A stretch of DNA of 64,000 nt from Rhodococcus sp. B50 (GCF_013602415.1 NZ_WPAG02000002.1:2111480-2175479); one strand, 5' to 3'. Positions 1-10,968 are shown, numbered from the stretch's first letter. Translations and numbers: made by a program. Notes: generated from the sequence alone by a model not told the origin.

Positions 1-445
1 TGCCGCGCATCGAGGCTTCCAGTGCCTCGAGCAGCAGGATCCGGGTCCGGTCGAACAACAACAGCAGACCGCAGGCGACCGCCGCGAGCAGCAGGCCGGC
101 CGGGACGGATCCGGCCAGCACCGCGAGGACGGCGGCGTTGCCCCACCGCCGGTGGGCAAAGCCGACAAGAGTCCCGATCCCGGAGAGGACGACGACCGAG
201 GCGACGGCGAAAGGACCTCCGGCCACGAGCGCCACGACACCCGCGGCGACCGTCGCGGCGACAATCGCTCGGAATCGGCCGGTGGCGGCAAGGAACGCGA
301 CGGGGAGCGCCACGAGCACCTGGGCGACACCGACGGGTATCAGCCCGGTGACGACCGACAGCACAGCCGTCAACGTCCCGAAGACCGCCGCTGCGGCGGC
401 CTCCGGTGGTCGAAGAGGTCCCCGAGTCCTGGTCACCGATCGCAC
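1..445 (-). CDS. Polytopic membrane protein, N-terminal part (C-terminus beyond the left edge)
   Basis: Only the first 148 or so codons are in the window; the gene continues past base 1. The likely start is GTG at 445 (a second in-frame GTG lies at 436), about 20 bases after the dinB stop, so the two may be co-transcribed. The visible chain is almost entirely hydrophobic with five or six membrane-spanning stretches separated by short Arg-rich turns, for example around residues 60 and 100. The repeated Ala/Val/Gly helices recall DUF2232-type proteins and substrate-capture (S) subunits of energy-coupling-factor transporters, but no diagnostic motif is visible and the family assignment is only a suggestion. 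That it is a multispanning inner-membrane protein is well supported. Confidence 0.6.
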   Translation of the reverse strand, partial: MRSVTRTRGPLRPPEAAAAAVFGTLTAVLSVVTGLIPVGVAQVLVALPVAFLAATGRFRAIVAATVAAGVVALVAGGPFAVASVVVLSGIGTLVGFAHRRWGNAAVLAVLAGSVPAGLLLAAVACGLLLLFDRTRILLLEALEASMRG

Positions 446-465
446 CGGCCCCAGTGTGCCAGCCG

Positions 466-1524
466 CTAGCGCGACTGCCGGTTCTCCGGTGGCGTCATCT
501 CCACCCGGACTCCGACGAGGCGGACCGCGCGGTCGTGATCGAAGCGGTCGAGCAGTCCGACGGCCGCATCGGTGACGGCTGTGAGATCCGTGGTGGGCGA
601 AGGTAGGGCGACGCTCGCGGTGTGGGTGACGAACGGCGCGTAGCGGATCTTCAGCGCGACCCGCACGCCCGCTCGTCCCTCACCGCGGACGTCGTCGACC
701 GCCCGCGCCGCGAGATCGCGCACGCACTCGGCGACTGCACTCCAGTCGCCGACGTTGTGCTGGAAGGTCGTCTCCCTGCTGCGCGACCGAGCAACCCACG
801 GCTCCGCCGACACCTCCGTCGAGCCGGCACCGGCGCCGAGTCCGACGAGCCACGGACCGGTCTTGGGTCCGAACCGCGCCGCCATTGCGTCGACGGGAGC
901 CCGGGCGAGTTCGCGGACCGTGCGGATGCCCATGTCGTCGAGTTTCTTCACCGTGCGCGAACCGATGCCCCACAACGAATCGGGCGAGCGTTCGCCCATC
1001 ACCGCGAACCAGTTGTCGCGCGTCAGCCGGAAGACACCGCGAGGCTTCCCGAAGCTCGTCGCGATCTTCGCGCGCAGCACGTTGTCGCCGACCCCGACGG
1101 AGCAGTGCAGACCGGTCGCATCGAGCACGGCGGACTGCACCCGGCGTGCGAATGCCTCCGGATCGTCGGTCTTCACTCCGAGGAATGCTTCGTCCCAGCC
1201 GAGCACGTCGACGACCACGCCGAACCCACGGAGTGTGTCCATCACGACCTGCGACACCTCGTTGTAGGTGTCGGCATCGACGGGCAGGAAGACTGCGTCG
1301 GGGATCTTGCGTGCCGCGACCCGCAGCGGCATCCCCGACCCCACCCCGTGTGCCCTCGCTTCGTACGACGCGGTGGAGACGACTCCGCGCTCGGTGGGGT
1401 CACCCCGACCGCCGACCACCACCGGTCGGCCCGCCAACTCCGGGTTGCGCAACACCTCGACCGCTGCGATGAACTGGTCGAGGTCGACGTGGAGGACCCA
1501 CTGGTCGATGCCGGGCGTGCCCAT
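466..1524 (-). CDS. dinB: DNA polymerase IV (Y-family translesion polymerase)
   Basis: The 352-residue product has the Y-family layout: a palm motif near residues 12-22 (HVDLDQFIAAVE) carrying the first catalytic aspartate, the YEAR motif near residue 54, and the second catalytic pair in WDEAFLG near residue 109, where the usual S-x-D-E becomes G-W-D-E. Helix-hairpin-helix residues (GIGSRTVKKL) follow near 187, then a little-finger domain. The length matches DinB. Pol IV synthesises DNA past damaged bases in the cytoplasm. The chain ends without an obvious beta-clamp motif; the last residues PPENRQSR are not a canonical QL[SD]LF. The start ATG sits after a hairpin region that separates it from ribBA. 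Confidence 0.9.
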   Translation of the reverse strand: MGTPGIDQWVLHVDLDQFIAAVEVLRNPELAGRPVVVGGRGDPTERGVVSTASYEARAHGVGSGMPLRVAARKIPDAVFLPVDADTYNEVSQVVMDTLRGFGVVVDVLGWDEAFLGVKTDDPEAFARRVQSAVLDATGLHCSVGVGDNVLRAKIATSFGKPRGVFRLTRDNWFAVMGERSPDSLWGIGSRTVKKLDDMGIRTVRELARAPVDAMAARFGPKTGPWLVGLGAGAGSTEVSAEPWVARSRSRETTFQHNVGDWSAVAECVRDLAARAVDDVRGEGRAGVRVALKIRYAPFVTHTASVALPSPTTDLTAVTDAAVGLLDRFDHDRAVRLVGVRVEMTPPENRQSR

Positions 1525-1596
1525 GCCGACAACCGTAGGACGCGTGGCGACCGCATGTTCGAGAATTCCGGTGGCTCTCGGGTTCGCGCGCCGAAC

Positions 1597-1632
1597 CGGG
1601 GTTCACCCCTGCTGCAGCGGGGGCGAACCCCG
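1597..1632 (-). terminator. Hairpin between ribBA and dinB
   Basis: Arms CGGGGTTC (1597-1604) and GAACCCCG (1625-1632) pair perfectly, and an inner CCCC..GGGG pairing with a short TGCTGCAGC core extends the stem. It lies 23 bases beyond the ribBA stop and 73 bases before the dinB start, so on the minus strand it is placed to end the ribBA transcript. There is no clear U-run. Its CCCC-rich core resembles the 51-bp palindromes described further right, but the outer arms differ. Confidence 0.55.
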
Positions 1633-1654
1633 TTCCGTGTAGCGAGGATCCGAT

Positions 1655-3869
<2,215 letters not shown>

Positions 3870-4043
3870 ATGGATCTCCTTTCGGGCGAGGCTTTCCGCC
3901 CGTCACCGGATATTCGACCCGACGTCTGTGTCGGGAGTGCGACCGAAATGTGGCGTACATATTGCGCCGTTGCACATCACACCCTCAGCCCGCCAACCTG
4001 CGGAGAATGTGCACCTCCGTGGTGATACCGCGGAAAATTCCGT
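3870..4043. other. Intergenic region with small hairpins between a monooxygenase and the reductase-ribBA unit
   Basis: The 174 bases hold two stem-loops: CGGGCG/CGCCCG at 3884-3903, just before the ribosome-binding site of the FMN reductase, and CCCGAC/GTCGGG near 3920-3938. They could attenuate or process transcript coming from the upstream monooxygenase or frame a separate promoter. I looked for an FMN riboswitch core and did not find one. Confidence 0.35.
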
Positions 4044-5312
4044 CTATCCGCCGGCCGGCACCGACCGGGCCAGCCGCTGTCGGAACGTGCCTTCCGCGTA
4101 TTCGCTCCGGGCGAGCCCGCGGCGCTGCAGTTCGGGGACCAGACCGTCGAGCACCTCGTCGAGGTAACGCCGGGTGATGAGCCCTCCCCCACCGTGGAAG
4201 AGCAGGAAACCGTCGCCGCCGACGAGCTCCATCGCTTCCTCCATACGGTCCGCGACCGTCACCGGCGTCCCTACCAGATCGAGTGAGGTCGATTCGCCGG
4301 TACTTCCGAGAACCTGCCGGAGCGAGGACCCCTCGGTCAGACGCTTCATCGTGTCGAGGATGCTCTGCGCCCCGTTGGTGGTGGCGTCCGCGGGAATCGG
4401 AGCATCGAGATCGTAGGTCGAGAAGTCGATCTCGGAGATATTCGACAGCTGGACGACCCGCCGCAGGAAGTTGTCCGACTCCGGTGAGTACATGCGGTCG
4501 CGTTTCGCAGCCGCTTCGGCATCGGTCTCCCCCAGGATCGGTGTGACCATGTAGAGCACCCGGCATCGGTCCGGATCGCCGCCGCTGCGTTCGATCCGTT
4601 CCCGGATGCCGTCCCGATACTTCTTCATGGCCTCGATGCCCACCGGGACGGAGACGATCAGGTCGGCCCATTCGGCTGCGAAATCCATGCCCGCGGGTGA
4701 TCCGCCGGCCTGGCACAGGACCGGCCGTTCCTGCCGACTCATGGGAGCAGACGGACCGCTCACCCGGTAGTAGAGGCCGTCGAAGTCGACTCCGTCTGTA
4801 TCCGACCACATCTCGGATGTCACGCGTAGGTATTCGTCGGCACGGAGGTAGCGCTCGTCGTGTTCCCAGAGCTTCTCCAGTCCGACGTTCCGGGCCGCGA
4901 GATCCTCGAACGAGGTGACGATGTTCCACCCGCTCCGCCCGTCGGACAGTTCGTCGAGCGTCGCCTGTATCCGCGCCAGCCGATCGGGCGGGTACAGACT
5001 CGTGCTCATCGTGGTCACCACGCCGAGCCGGCTGGTCTCCTGAGAGATGGCCGCCGCCAAGGGAAGCGGATCGTGTTTGGGGGCCTTTACGGTGGCCTTG
5101 AACTCGGCGACCATGTCACCGCCGAAGTTCTCGGGAACCACGCTCGAATCCTCGAGCATGACGAAGTCGATGCAACTGCGTTCGAGGGCCTTGGCCATGT
5201 CCACGTAGAAGCTGCCGTCGGTCCATGCCCGAGGATCCGGTCCCGCCCAATGTCGGTTCCATCCGGTCGGCATGTAGTTGACGAACCATCCGAGCGTCAT
5301 CGGCTCGTTCAT
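4044..5312 (-). CDS. NtaA/SnaA/DszA-family flavin-dependent monooxygenase
   Basis: The 422-residue protein belongs to the luciferase-like, two-component FMNH2-dependent oxygenases that attack nitrilotriacetate, EDTA or dibenzothiophene sulfone. Family hallmarks are LGWFVNY at the N-terminus (residues 7-13), the barrel segment SGWNIVTS near 126 and VLCQAGGSPAGMDFAA near 198. It uses O2 and reduced FMN in the cytoplasm. It overlaps the upstream half-size luciferase-like gene by 4 bp (ATGA), so it ends a transcriptional unit with the alpha/beta-hydrolase and a second oxygenase. Substrate cannot be read from the sequence; the nearby RutA-like enzyme makes a nitrogen heterocycle or related compound plausible. 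Confidence 0.88.
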   Translation of the reverse strand: MNEPMTLGWFVNYMPTGWNRHWAGPDPRAWTDGSFYVDMAKALERSCIDFVMLEDSSVVPENFGGDMVAEFKATVKAPKHDPLPLAAAISQETSRLGVVTTMSTSLYPPDRLARIQATLDELSDGRSGWNIVTSFEDLAARNVGLEKLWEHDERYLRADEYLRVTSEMWSDTDGVDFDGLYYRVSGPSAPMSRQERPVLCQAGGSPAGMDFAAEWADLIVSVPVGIEAMKKYRDGIRERIERSGGDPDRCRVLYMVTPILGETDAEAAAKRDRMYSPESDNFLRRVVQLSNISEIDFSTYDLDAPIPADATTNGAQSILDTMKRLTEGSSLRQVLGSTGESTSLDLVGTPVTVADRMEEAMELVGGDGFLLFHGGGGLITRRYLDEVLDGLVPELQRRGLARSEYAEGTFRQRLARSVPAGG

Positions 5313-6199
5313 ACCGATACCTCCTGTTCGGCGTGATACGGGACGAACTCGAAATCGGATGCACTCAGACCGAATCGGTCGCGGAGGAGACCACCCCTCG
5401 GAGCGGGCACAAGCTCAGGGAGCGTCTCGTGCAGCACCTGCCCGAGCAGAGGGCCATCGGTCACGCCACAGAAGGCGTAACCGTCGGCCGAGGTGACCGG
5501 GGGTGCGGCCGCGGCCTCCCCCGCGACTTTCAACAGCACGCAATCCGCGCTCGCCCGCGCGGCGGGAATGTCCTCCTCGCATCCGACGACGAGAACGTCC
5601 GCGACGTCCGATTCTGCTGCGTTCGGCCGGTATTCGGCGAAGCGCACCGCGCGTCCCTGGGGCGGGCGGGGCGCGTTCAGTGGACCGCGGGTGGAGAAGT
5701 ACGGACCGTGATAGTTCGTGACATGGACGCAGTCGGCGTCCACATACCGTCCGGAGGGCACGTCCGCGATGAGGGCGTCGGGCTCCCAGGAGTTGCCGAG
5801 CGCGGCGGTTGCGGCGAGATAATCGGCGAGAGCGTCCTGCCGTTCCGCTGCGGTCGCGGTGCCGGCCGACCATCGTCCGCTGTCGTCGGAACAGGTGGTG
5901 CCGGGGGCGCGACCGGAGACGAACCATCCCGCGCGGCCGCGCGTCAGGGCGTCGAGCGTGCCCAGCGCCCGGGCGGTGAGGAACGGCGGCTGGCTCCACG
6001 GCGAGATCTCCGCGACAAGACCGATCCGCGGCGCACGCCGTGAAGCAGCTGCGGCGAGCAACAACGCCTCCGGGCAATCCGCCCCGCCCGGAAGGACCAC
6101 CGCATCGACACCGGCGAGATCGAGGTGGAGAACGGTGCGGAGCATCGTCGCAGCGTTGCCGGGTTCGAGGAACCACACGGTTATCGGGCTGGTGGGCAT
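5309..6199 (-). CDS. Half-size luciferase-like (NtaA-related) protein
   Basis: The start chosen is ATG 6199, preceded by GAGGAGG; an open frame continues further upstream but only as a shadow of the hydrolase gene. The 296-residue product keeps recognisable NtaA-family pieces: ISPWSQPPFLTARALGTLDAL with GRAGWFVSG near residues 69-96, and NYHGPYFSTRGPLNAPRPPQG near 160-180, matching the family's H-x-G-x-Y/F-F-x-x-RGPLN signature. It is about 140 residues shorter than full-length relatives and lacks the QAGGSPxG flavin loop. It may be a diverged oxygenase, a non-catalytic partner, or decaying. Its 19-bp overlap with the upstream gene and 4-bp overlap with the downstream gene favour a maintained gene. 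Confidence 0.75.
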   Translation of the reverse strand: MPTSPITVWFLEPGNAATMLRTVLHLDLAGVDAVVLPGGADCPEALLLAAAASRRAPRIGLVAEISPWSQPPFLTARALGTLDALTRGRAGWFVSGRAPGTTCSDDSGRWSAGTATAAERQDALADYLAATAALGNSWEPDALIADVPSGRYVDADCVHVTNYHGPYFSTRGPLNAPRPPQGRAVRFAEYRPNAAESDVADVLVVGCEEDIPAARASADCVLLKVAGEAAAAPPVTSADGYAFCGVTDGPLLGQVLHETLPELVPAPRGGLLRDRFGLSASDFEFVPYHAEQEVSV

Positions 6200-7017
6200 T
6201 CGACCTCCTCGGAGACGTCGGTGAGGAATTCGATGTAATGCTCGAGGACCGCGGCGGGATCCTGGTCGAGGATGTATCCGCCGCCCTCGAGGGGGACGTA
6301 CCGTGCGTGTGGGATTGTTCGTCTCGTCTCCGGGACGTAGGGATGGAGCACGTCGGAGGTCCCGCACAGCAGGAGCGCCGGGGCCGCGACCACCTCCAAC
6401 AGAGCACCGACATCGGTGGAGAAGACCGCGAGATACGCCTCGTGCCAACGCGCTCCGGCCCGCAACTTGTCCACCACCTCGCGATGCCGGAGGGCGACGT
6501 CCGGCGCGAACGCGAGGTCCGCATCGATCGTTCCGACCTGTTCCCAGGCCGTCAGTAGATGTGCACCGCCGGCGGCCGGCGTCATCGCGGTGACTCCGGA
6601 GTGCCACCGGGCACGGTCCTCCGGCGACATGGCCACCGCCCCGACCATCGCCAGACTCGCGGTACGGCCGGGGTGACGCGCTGCGATTGCCGCTGCGATC
6701 GCAGCGCCGGTGTGATGCCCCAGCAGGTGCGCGTGCTTGACGCTGAGGGCGTCGAGCAGCGCGATCATGTCGTCGGCCCACCACTGCAGGGCGTATTGCT
6801 CACGCGGGACGAAAGACATCCCGAAGCCCGGAGTGTCCGGAGCGATCAACGTGTAGCGCTCGCCATGGCCGGCCTCGAGGAACTTCGCGGCGAACGCCTC
6901 GTACATCTCCGACGACGAGGCCGTCTGGTGCAGCAGAAGCACGACCTCGGGGCCCGACCCCGCCGTGCGGGCGTGAACCTGCCCGCACGGCGTGTCGACA
7001 TAGATGCGATACATCAT
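6181..7017 (-). CDS. Alpha/beta-hydrolase-fold protein with altered catalytic triad
   Basis: The 278-residue protein has the alpha/beta-hydrolase layout: an oxyanion-hole strand VVLLLHQTASSS (25-36), APDTPGFGMS (59-68), a nucleophile elbow at 100-104, a cap, the acid at about D222 (GTSDVLHP) and a C-terminal helix. The elbow reads G-H-H-T-G, so histidine stands where Ser, Asp or Cys is expected (H102), and the usual catalytic histidine is replaced by tyrosine (GGGY, about Y248). The protein is therefore unlikely to be an ordinary serine hydrolase; it could be a cofactor-free oxygenase-like or binding protein. It sits between oxygenase genes, with TGATG coupling to the upstream oxygenase, so it probably acts on that pathway's substrate or product. 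Confidence 0.82.
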   Translation of the reverse strand: MMYRIYVDTPCGQVHARTAGSGPEVVLLLHQTASSSEMYEAFAAKFLEAGHGERYTLIAPDTPGFGMSFVPREQYALQWWADDMIALLDALSVKHAHLLGHHTGAAIAAAIAARHPGRTASLAMVGAVAMSPEDRARWHSGVTAMTPAAGGAHLLTAWEQVGTIDADLAFAPDVALRHREVVDKLRAGARWHEAYLAVFSTDVGALLEVVAAPALLLCGTSDVLHPYVPETRRTIPHARYVPLEGGGYILDQDPAAVLEHYIEFLTDVSEEVECPPAR

Positions 7018-8330
7018 CAGCCGAACGAGCGGAGGTTCTCGCGCAGCGTGGAGTGGGCGTAGTCGGTGCGCAGCAGACCGCGGCGCTGCAGCGCGGGAGC
7101 GACACCGTCGGTCATCTCGGCGATCGACTGGCGGGTGATCGGCTGTCCGTAGATGAGGAAGCCGTCGCCGCCGACCTCCTGCATGAACTCGTCCATCTGC
7201 GCGGCGATCGAGTCCGGGGTACCGACCATTTCGGTGGTCTGGACGCGCATTCCGCTGAAGCCCTCGCGGATGGTGCGGCCGCCGAGCTGCTTGCGCCAGA
7301 CCTCGAGCTGGCTCTGGTGTCCGTTGGTCGAGACGTCGTCCGGGATCGGCTGATCCGGGTCGAACTGGGAGAAGTCGATCTCCATGGTCGCCGCGAAGTG
7401 CGCCATCTGAACCTCGAAGTTGTGTTCCTTGCGGGCGTACCAGGCGGCGTTCTTCTCCTTGGCTTCCTGTTCCGTCTCACCGACGATCGGATACACAACC
7501 GAGAACACCTTGATGTCGTCGGGATTGCGGCCGAACTTGGCCGCTCGGGCGCGGATGTCGGCGCGGTATTCCTTCGCTCCCTCGACGCCGTGCGGGATGG
7601 TGAGGATGATGTCGGCGTGCTTGGCGGCGAAGTCGCGGCCACGCGGCGATCCGCCGGCCTGGCAGAAGACCGGACGCCCGCCCGGCCCCGGAGGAACGTT
7701 CAGCGGTCCACGGGACTTGTAGAAGCGACCTTCGTGGTGAATCGGATGGACCTTCTTGTAGTCGGCGTAGTAGCCGCTCTCCGGGTCGGCGAGGATGGCA
7801 CCGTCCTCCCACGATCCCCACAGCTTCATCGCGACGTCGACGAACTCCTCGGCCATCTCGTACCGGAGATCGTGTTCCGGCAGTTTGTCGAGACCGTAGT
7901 TCTGGGCGGCGAGGTCCTCGCTGGAGGTCACGATGTTCCAGCCCACTCGGCCACCGGTGAGGTTGTTGAGCGTCGCGAACTGCCGTGCCAGCTGGTAGGG
8001 GTGGTAGAAGGTCGTCGAGGCGGTGGCGATGATGCCGATGTGTTCGGTGGCGGCGGCGAGCATCGAGGCTGCCACGACCGGGTCCATCTTCGGTGCGTAG
8101 CGGGCGTGCTTGAGTTCGATCCCGGCGGTACCGCGATAGATGTCGCTCACCATGAGCGAGTCCTCGATCATGAGGAAGTCGAAGCCGGCCCGCTCGAGGT
8201 TCCGGACCATGTCGACGTAGAAGCGACCGTTGAAGTAGTTGGTGGTGGCGTCGATGCCGCTGTACGGCGACTTCCATTCGGGGGCAGCGAGGTTGCCGAA
8301 CCAGCCGAGACGGAACGGATCTGCAGTCAT
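7017..8330 (-). CDS. NtaA/SnaA/DszA-family flavin-dependent monooxygenase
   Basis: This 437-residue protein is the second full-length FMNH2-dependent oxygenase of the island. It shows LGWFGNLAAPEW near residues 8-19, VGWNIVTSSEDLAAQNYG near 130-147, the HHEGRFYKSRGPLN signature near 197-210 and the flavin-contacting VFCQAGGSPRGRDFAA near 219-234. It overlaps the hydrolase-like gene by one base (TGATG). It and the oxygenase at 4-5.3 kb share the order of all motifs and are probable paralogues. Eighty-one bases separate it from the upstream ABC ATPase gene, a gap holding two hairpins, so it could be co-transcribed with the transporter at reduced level. Confidence 0.9.
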   Translation of the reverse strand: MTADPFRLGWFGNLAAPEWKSPYSGIDATTNYFNGRFYVDMVRNLERAGFDFLMIEDSLMVSDIYRGTAGIELKHARYAPKMDPVVAASMLAAATEHIGIIATASTTFYHPYQLARQFATLNNLTGGRVGWNIVTSSEDLAAQNYGLDKLPEHDLRYEMAEEFVDVAMKLWGSWEDGAILADPESGYYADYKKVHPIHHEGRFYKSRGPLNVPPGPGGRPVFCQAGGSPRGRDFAAKHADIILTIPHGVEGAKEYRADIRARAAKFGRNPDDIKVFSVVYPIVGETEQEAKEKNAAWYARKEHNFEVQMAHFAATMEIDFSQFDPDQPIPDDVSTNGHQSQLEVWRKQLGGRTIREGFSGMRVQTTEMVGTPDSIAAQMDEFMQEVGGDGFLIYGQPITRQSIAEMTDGVAPALQRRGLLRTDYAHSTLRENLRSFG

Positions 8331-8357
8331 GTTGGTGGTCCTTCTTTTCGTCGAACG

Positions 8358-8408
8358 CGGTCCCGTTGTCGCGGGACCGGGAGTCTGTGCCGTCGGGATC
8401 CGACGGCG
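8358..8408 (-). promoter_or_regulatory. Two stem-loops between transporter ATPase and monooxygenase
   Basis: A stem CGGTCCCG/CGGGACCG with a 6-base loop occupies 8358-8379, and a second stem CCGTCGG/CCGACGG with a 3-base loop lies near 8393-8408, starting right at the stop of the ATPase gene. They may be processing or partial-termination sites that set the relative level of transporter and enzyme transcripts. There is no U-run. Confidence 0.4.
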
Positions 8409-8411
8409 GGG

Positions 8412-9935
8412 TCAGTGGGTTGCCAGGAGTGCGTCGTCCGCCGGGGACTCGCACGCTTCGAGCAGTTGCTGCTCGGTCAATCGTGGACCGGACAGTTCGT
8501 CGATCAGGCGGCCGTGGTGGAGCACCAGCACTCGATGGCACACGGCCGCGAGGAGTTCATGTTCACCGGAGAACACCACCACCGCAGCGCCCTTCGTCGC
8601 TGCTGCCATCGCGTCGGCGAGCAGGTCCTTGGCCGAGCCGGGATCCACACCTTGGGTCGGTTCGTCCAGGAGCAGGATCTTGGGGTCCAGTTGCAGCCAT
8701 TTCGCGAACACGACCTTCTGCTGGTTGCCGCCGCTGAAAGCGGACATGGGCAGTTCGGGCCGGTTCGGGTGGACGTTCACCTCGGTCATCAGCCGGGCAG
8801 CACGCTCACGCATCGCGTTGATGTCCAGCCCTTTCCAGCGCCGGTGCCGGTGCACCACGGGGAGGATCACGTTCTCCTCGGCGGTGCCTTCCACCCAGCA
8901 GCCGTCACGCAGCCGGTTCCCCGGGACGAGGGTCATCCCGTGGTCGATCGCCTGCCGCGGATCACTCGCGCGCAGTTCGGTTCCGTCCACCACGACGGTT
9001 CCGGCGGCGGGCTTCTCGTCCCCGGCCAGGAGCATCGGCAGTTCTTCCTGGCCCATGCCCGCGAGCCCGGTGACGCCGACGACCTCGCCGGCGCGGACCG
9101 TGAGATCGACGTCCGCGACACGTCGCCCGGTGAGTCCCCGCACCGTCAGACGCGGGGCACCGAACTCGACGCCGGGCGGGGCCGGATAGAAGTCGTCCAT
9201 GCGCCGCCCGAGCATGTGGGCGACGAGTTCGGAGCGGCTCGTGTCCTCGATCGGAACCTCGACGACGTCGCGGCCGGCGCGCATCACCGTCGCGCGGTCG
9301 CACACCTCCATGACCTCGGCGAGCCGATGGCTGATGAAGATCACGCCGGCACCGGTGTCCGCGACGCGGCGCATGAGCGCGAGCAGCCGGGACGCTTCGG
9401 GGCGGGGCAGTGCAGCGGTCGGCTCGTCGAGGATGAACAGCTGCTGGTCGGTGTTGCCGTCCATCAGGCGCATGGCCCGCACCACCGCGAGCAGGGCGCG
9501 CTCGGCGGGGCTGAGGGTCGACACCTGGGCATCGAGCGGGAAGTCGAATCCGAGCCGGTTCATCAGTTCCCGGTAGACGGCCTTCTCCCGTCCGACCCGC
9601 ACCGGTGCCAGCAGGCGGGCACCGTACCTGGCGTTCGCTCCCAGGTTCTCGAGCACGGTCATGTCGTCGACCAGCCCGATGTCCTGGTGGATGACGGCGA
9701 TGCCGTGTTCGTGCGGAGCGTCCACCGGCAGGGTCAGGGTGCGGCCGAACACCTCGACCGAACCCTCGTCCGGCGTCACCACCCCGGTCAGCGACTTCAC
9801 CAGTGTGCTCTTGCCGCAACCGTTCTGGCCGAGCAGAGCGTGGACCTCGCCGGGGCGGACGTGCAGGTTCAGGCCGTCGAGCGCGACCGCGCCGCCGTAG
9901 GACTTGCTCAGGCCGACCACGTTGAGTGCCGTCAT
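8412..9935 (-). CDS. CUT2-type ABC importer, double ATPase subunit
   Basis: ATG 9935 overlaps the permease stop by 4 bp; upstream in-frame codons are a shadow of the permease. The 507-residue protein has two nucleotide-binding domains like RbsA/MglA. Domain 1 has Walker A GQNGCGKST (about 35-43) and Walker B LFILDEPT, but its signature reads LSPAERALLAV rather than LSGGQ. Domain 2 has the degenerate Walker A typical of the family (GLAGMGQEE), a good signature FSGGNQQK, and LLLDEPTQGVD. It powers import of a small molecule bound by the lipoprotein at 11-12 kb. CUT2 systems carry sugars, nucleosides or autoinducers; the enzymes around suggest a heterocyclic or nucleoside-like substrate. Confidence 0.9.
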   Translation of the reverse strand: MTALNVVGLSKSYGGAVALDGLNLHVRPGEVHALLGQNGCGKSTLVKSLTGVVTPDEGSVEVFGRTLTLPVDAPHEHGIAVIHQDIGLVDDMTVLENLGANARYGARLLAPVRVGREKAVYRELMNRLGFDFPLDAQVSTLSPAERALLAVVRAMRLMDGNTDQQLFILDEPTAALPRPEASRLLALMRRVADTGAGVIFISHRLAEVMEVCDRATVMRAGRDVVEVPIEDTSRSELVAHMLGRRMDDFYPAPPGVEFGAPRLTVRGLTGRRVADVDLTVRAGEVVGVTGLAGMGQEELPMLLAGDEKPAAGTVVVDGTELRASDPRQAIDHGMTLVPGNRLRDGCWVEGTAEENVILPVVHRHRRWKGLDINAMRERAARLMTEVNVHPNRPELPMSAFSGGNQQKVVFAKWLQLDPKILLLDEPTQGVDPGSAKDLLADAMAAATKGAAVVVFSGEHELLAAVCHRVLVLHHGRLIDELSGPRLTEQQLLEACESPADDALLATH

Positions 9936-10948
9936 GTCCGGGCTCCTGCCCGGCGCTTGCCGACCAGCTTGGCGGCGGTGACGGACACGATGAGCGCGAG
10001 TCCGTAGAAGACGTTGGTCACCCAGGTCTGCGCGCCGAGCAACTGGAGTGCGGTGATGCCGACGGTCAGCAGGTAGAGGGCTGCGACGGTGCCCCACGCG
10101 TTGAACCGGCCCACGGTGATCGCGGTCGCGCCGAGGAAGGCTGCCGCGAAGGGCTGCAGCATGTACTGGGCGCCGACGCTCGGGTCGACCGCTCCGAAGT
10201 ATCCGGCGAAGCAGATACCGATGAAGGCCGCGATCAGACCCGACACGATGTACGCCGAGGTCCGGATGCGGTCGACGGAGATGCCGGCCAACCGTGCCGC
10301 GGCGCGGTTGCCCCCGATGAAGACCGTGTACCGGCCGAGCGGGGTGCGCTGGTAGACGTACCAGAGGACCACCACGAGCACCCAGGCGTACCAGGTGATC
10401 ATCGGCAGGCCGAGCAACTGCGAGCGGGAGAAGTTCACGAAACCGTCGGGGACGCCGGCCACGATCCGGCTGTCGGTGATCAGGTACGCGAAACCTGCCA
10501 GCGCCGTGTACGAGCCGAGTGTGGCGACGAACGAGTCGACACCCACCCGCACCACGATGAGTGCATTGATGGCTCCGACCAGCGCGCCGAGGGCGAGGGC
10601 GGTGAGGATCGCGACGTAGGCCGGATAGCCGTTCTTCGTCATCACGGCCACGATCGCCGCTGTCGCCACCATCGTCTGCGAAATGGACAGGTCGAAGTCT
10701 CCGAGCCGGAGCACGATCGTCGCGGTCAGGGCGAGCAGGAGCACCAGCGACTGGGCGTTGAGCATCGTGGTGAACAACGATGCCGTGCGGAACTGAGGGA
10801 GGGTGGCGACACACAGCAGGACGAGCAGTCCGAGTGCGCCGACGAGGGCCCAGCGTTCGAACGCCCCGTCGAAGCGGGAGGAACTCTTCGTCACGGGGGA
10901 TACCGTCTCCGTGAGCGTCGTGTCGGGGGTCGTGGCGGAAGTCGTCAT
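9932..10948 (-). CDS. CUT2-type ABC importer, permease
   Basis: The start at ATG 10948 follows AGGAGAT; a longer frame would run into the binding-protein gene. The 338-residue product has 9-10 hydrophobic helices and the family pattern of sugar/nucleoside permeases of the RbsC type: GDFDLSISQTMV near residue 82, INALIVVRVGVDSFVATLGS near 125 and the coupling loop GGNRAAARLAGISVDRIR near 215, where the ATPase docks. It forms the membrane pore with the ATPase encoded immediately downstream (4-bp overlap). The binding protein stop is 20 bp upstream. Confidence 0.9.
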   Translation of the reverse strand: MTTSATTPDTTLTETVSPVTKSSSRFDGAFERWALVGALGLLVLLCVATLPQFRTASLFTTMLNAQSLVLLLALTATIVLRLGDFDLSISQTMVATAAIVAVMTKNGYPAYVAILTALALGALVGAINALIVVRVGVDSFVATLGSYTALAGFAYLITDSRIVAGVPDGFVNFSRSQLLGLPMITWYAWVLVVVLWYVYQRTPLGRYTVFIGGNRAAARLAGISVDRIRTSAYIVSGLIAAFIGICFAGYFGAVDPSVGAQYMLQPFAAAFLGATAITVGRFNAWGTVAALYLLTVGITALQLLGAQTWVTNVFYGLALIVSVTAAKLVGKRRAGART

Positions 10949-10968
10949 GGGATCTCCTGTTCGGCCGG

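Noticed and set aside
3870..4043. FMN riboswitch before the reductase-ribBA unit
   Set aside because: No conserved RFN core could be matched in this stretch.
7053..10007. A 984-codon open frame on the plus strand
   Set aside because: It runs opposite to three well-supported minus-strand genes (oxygenase, ATPase and permease), lacks any recognisable domain and is typical of high-GC shadow frames.
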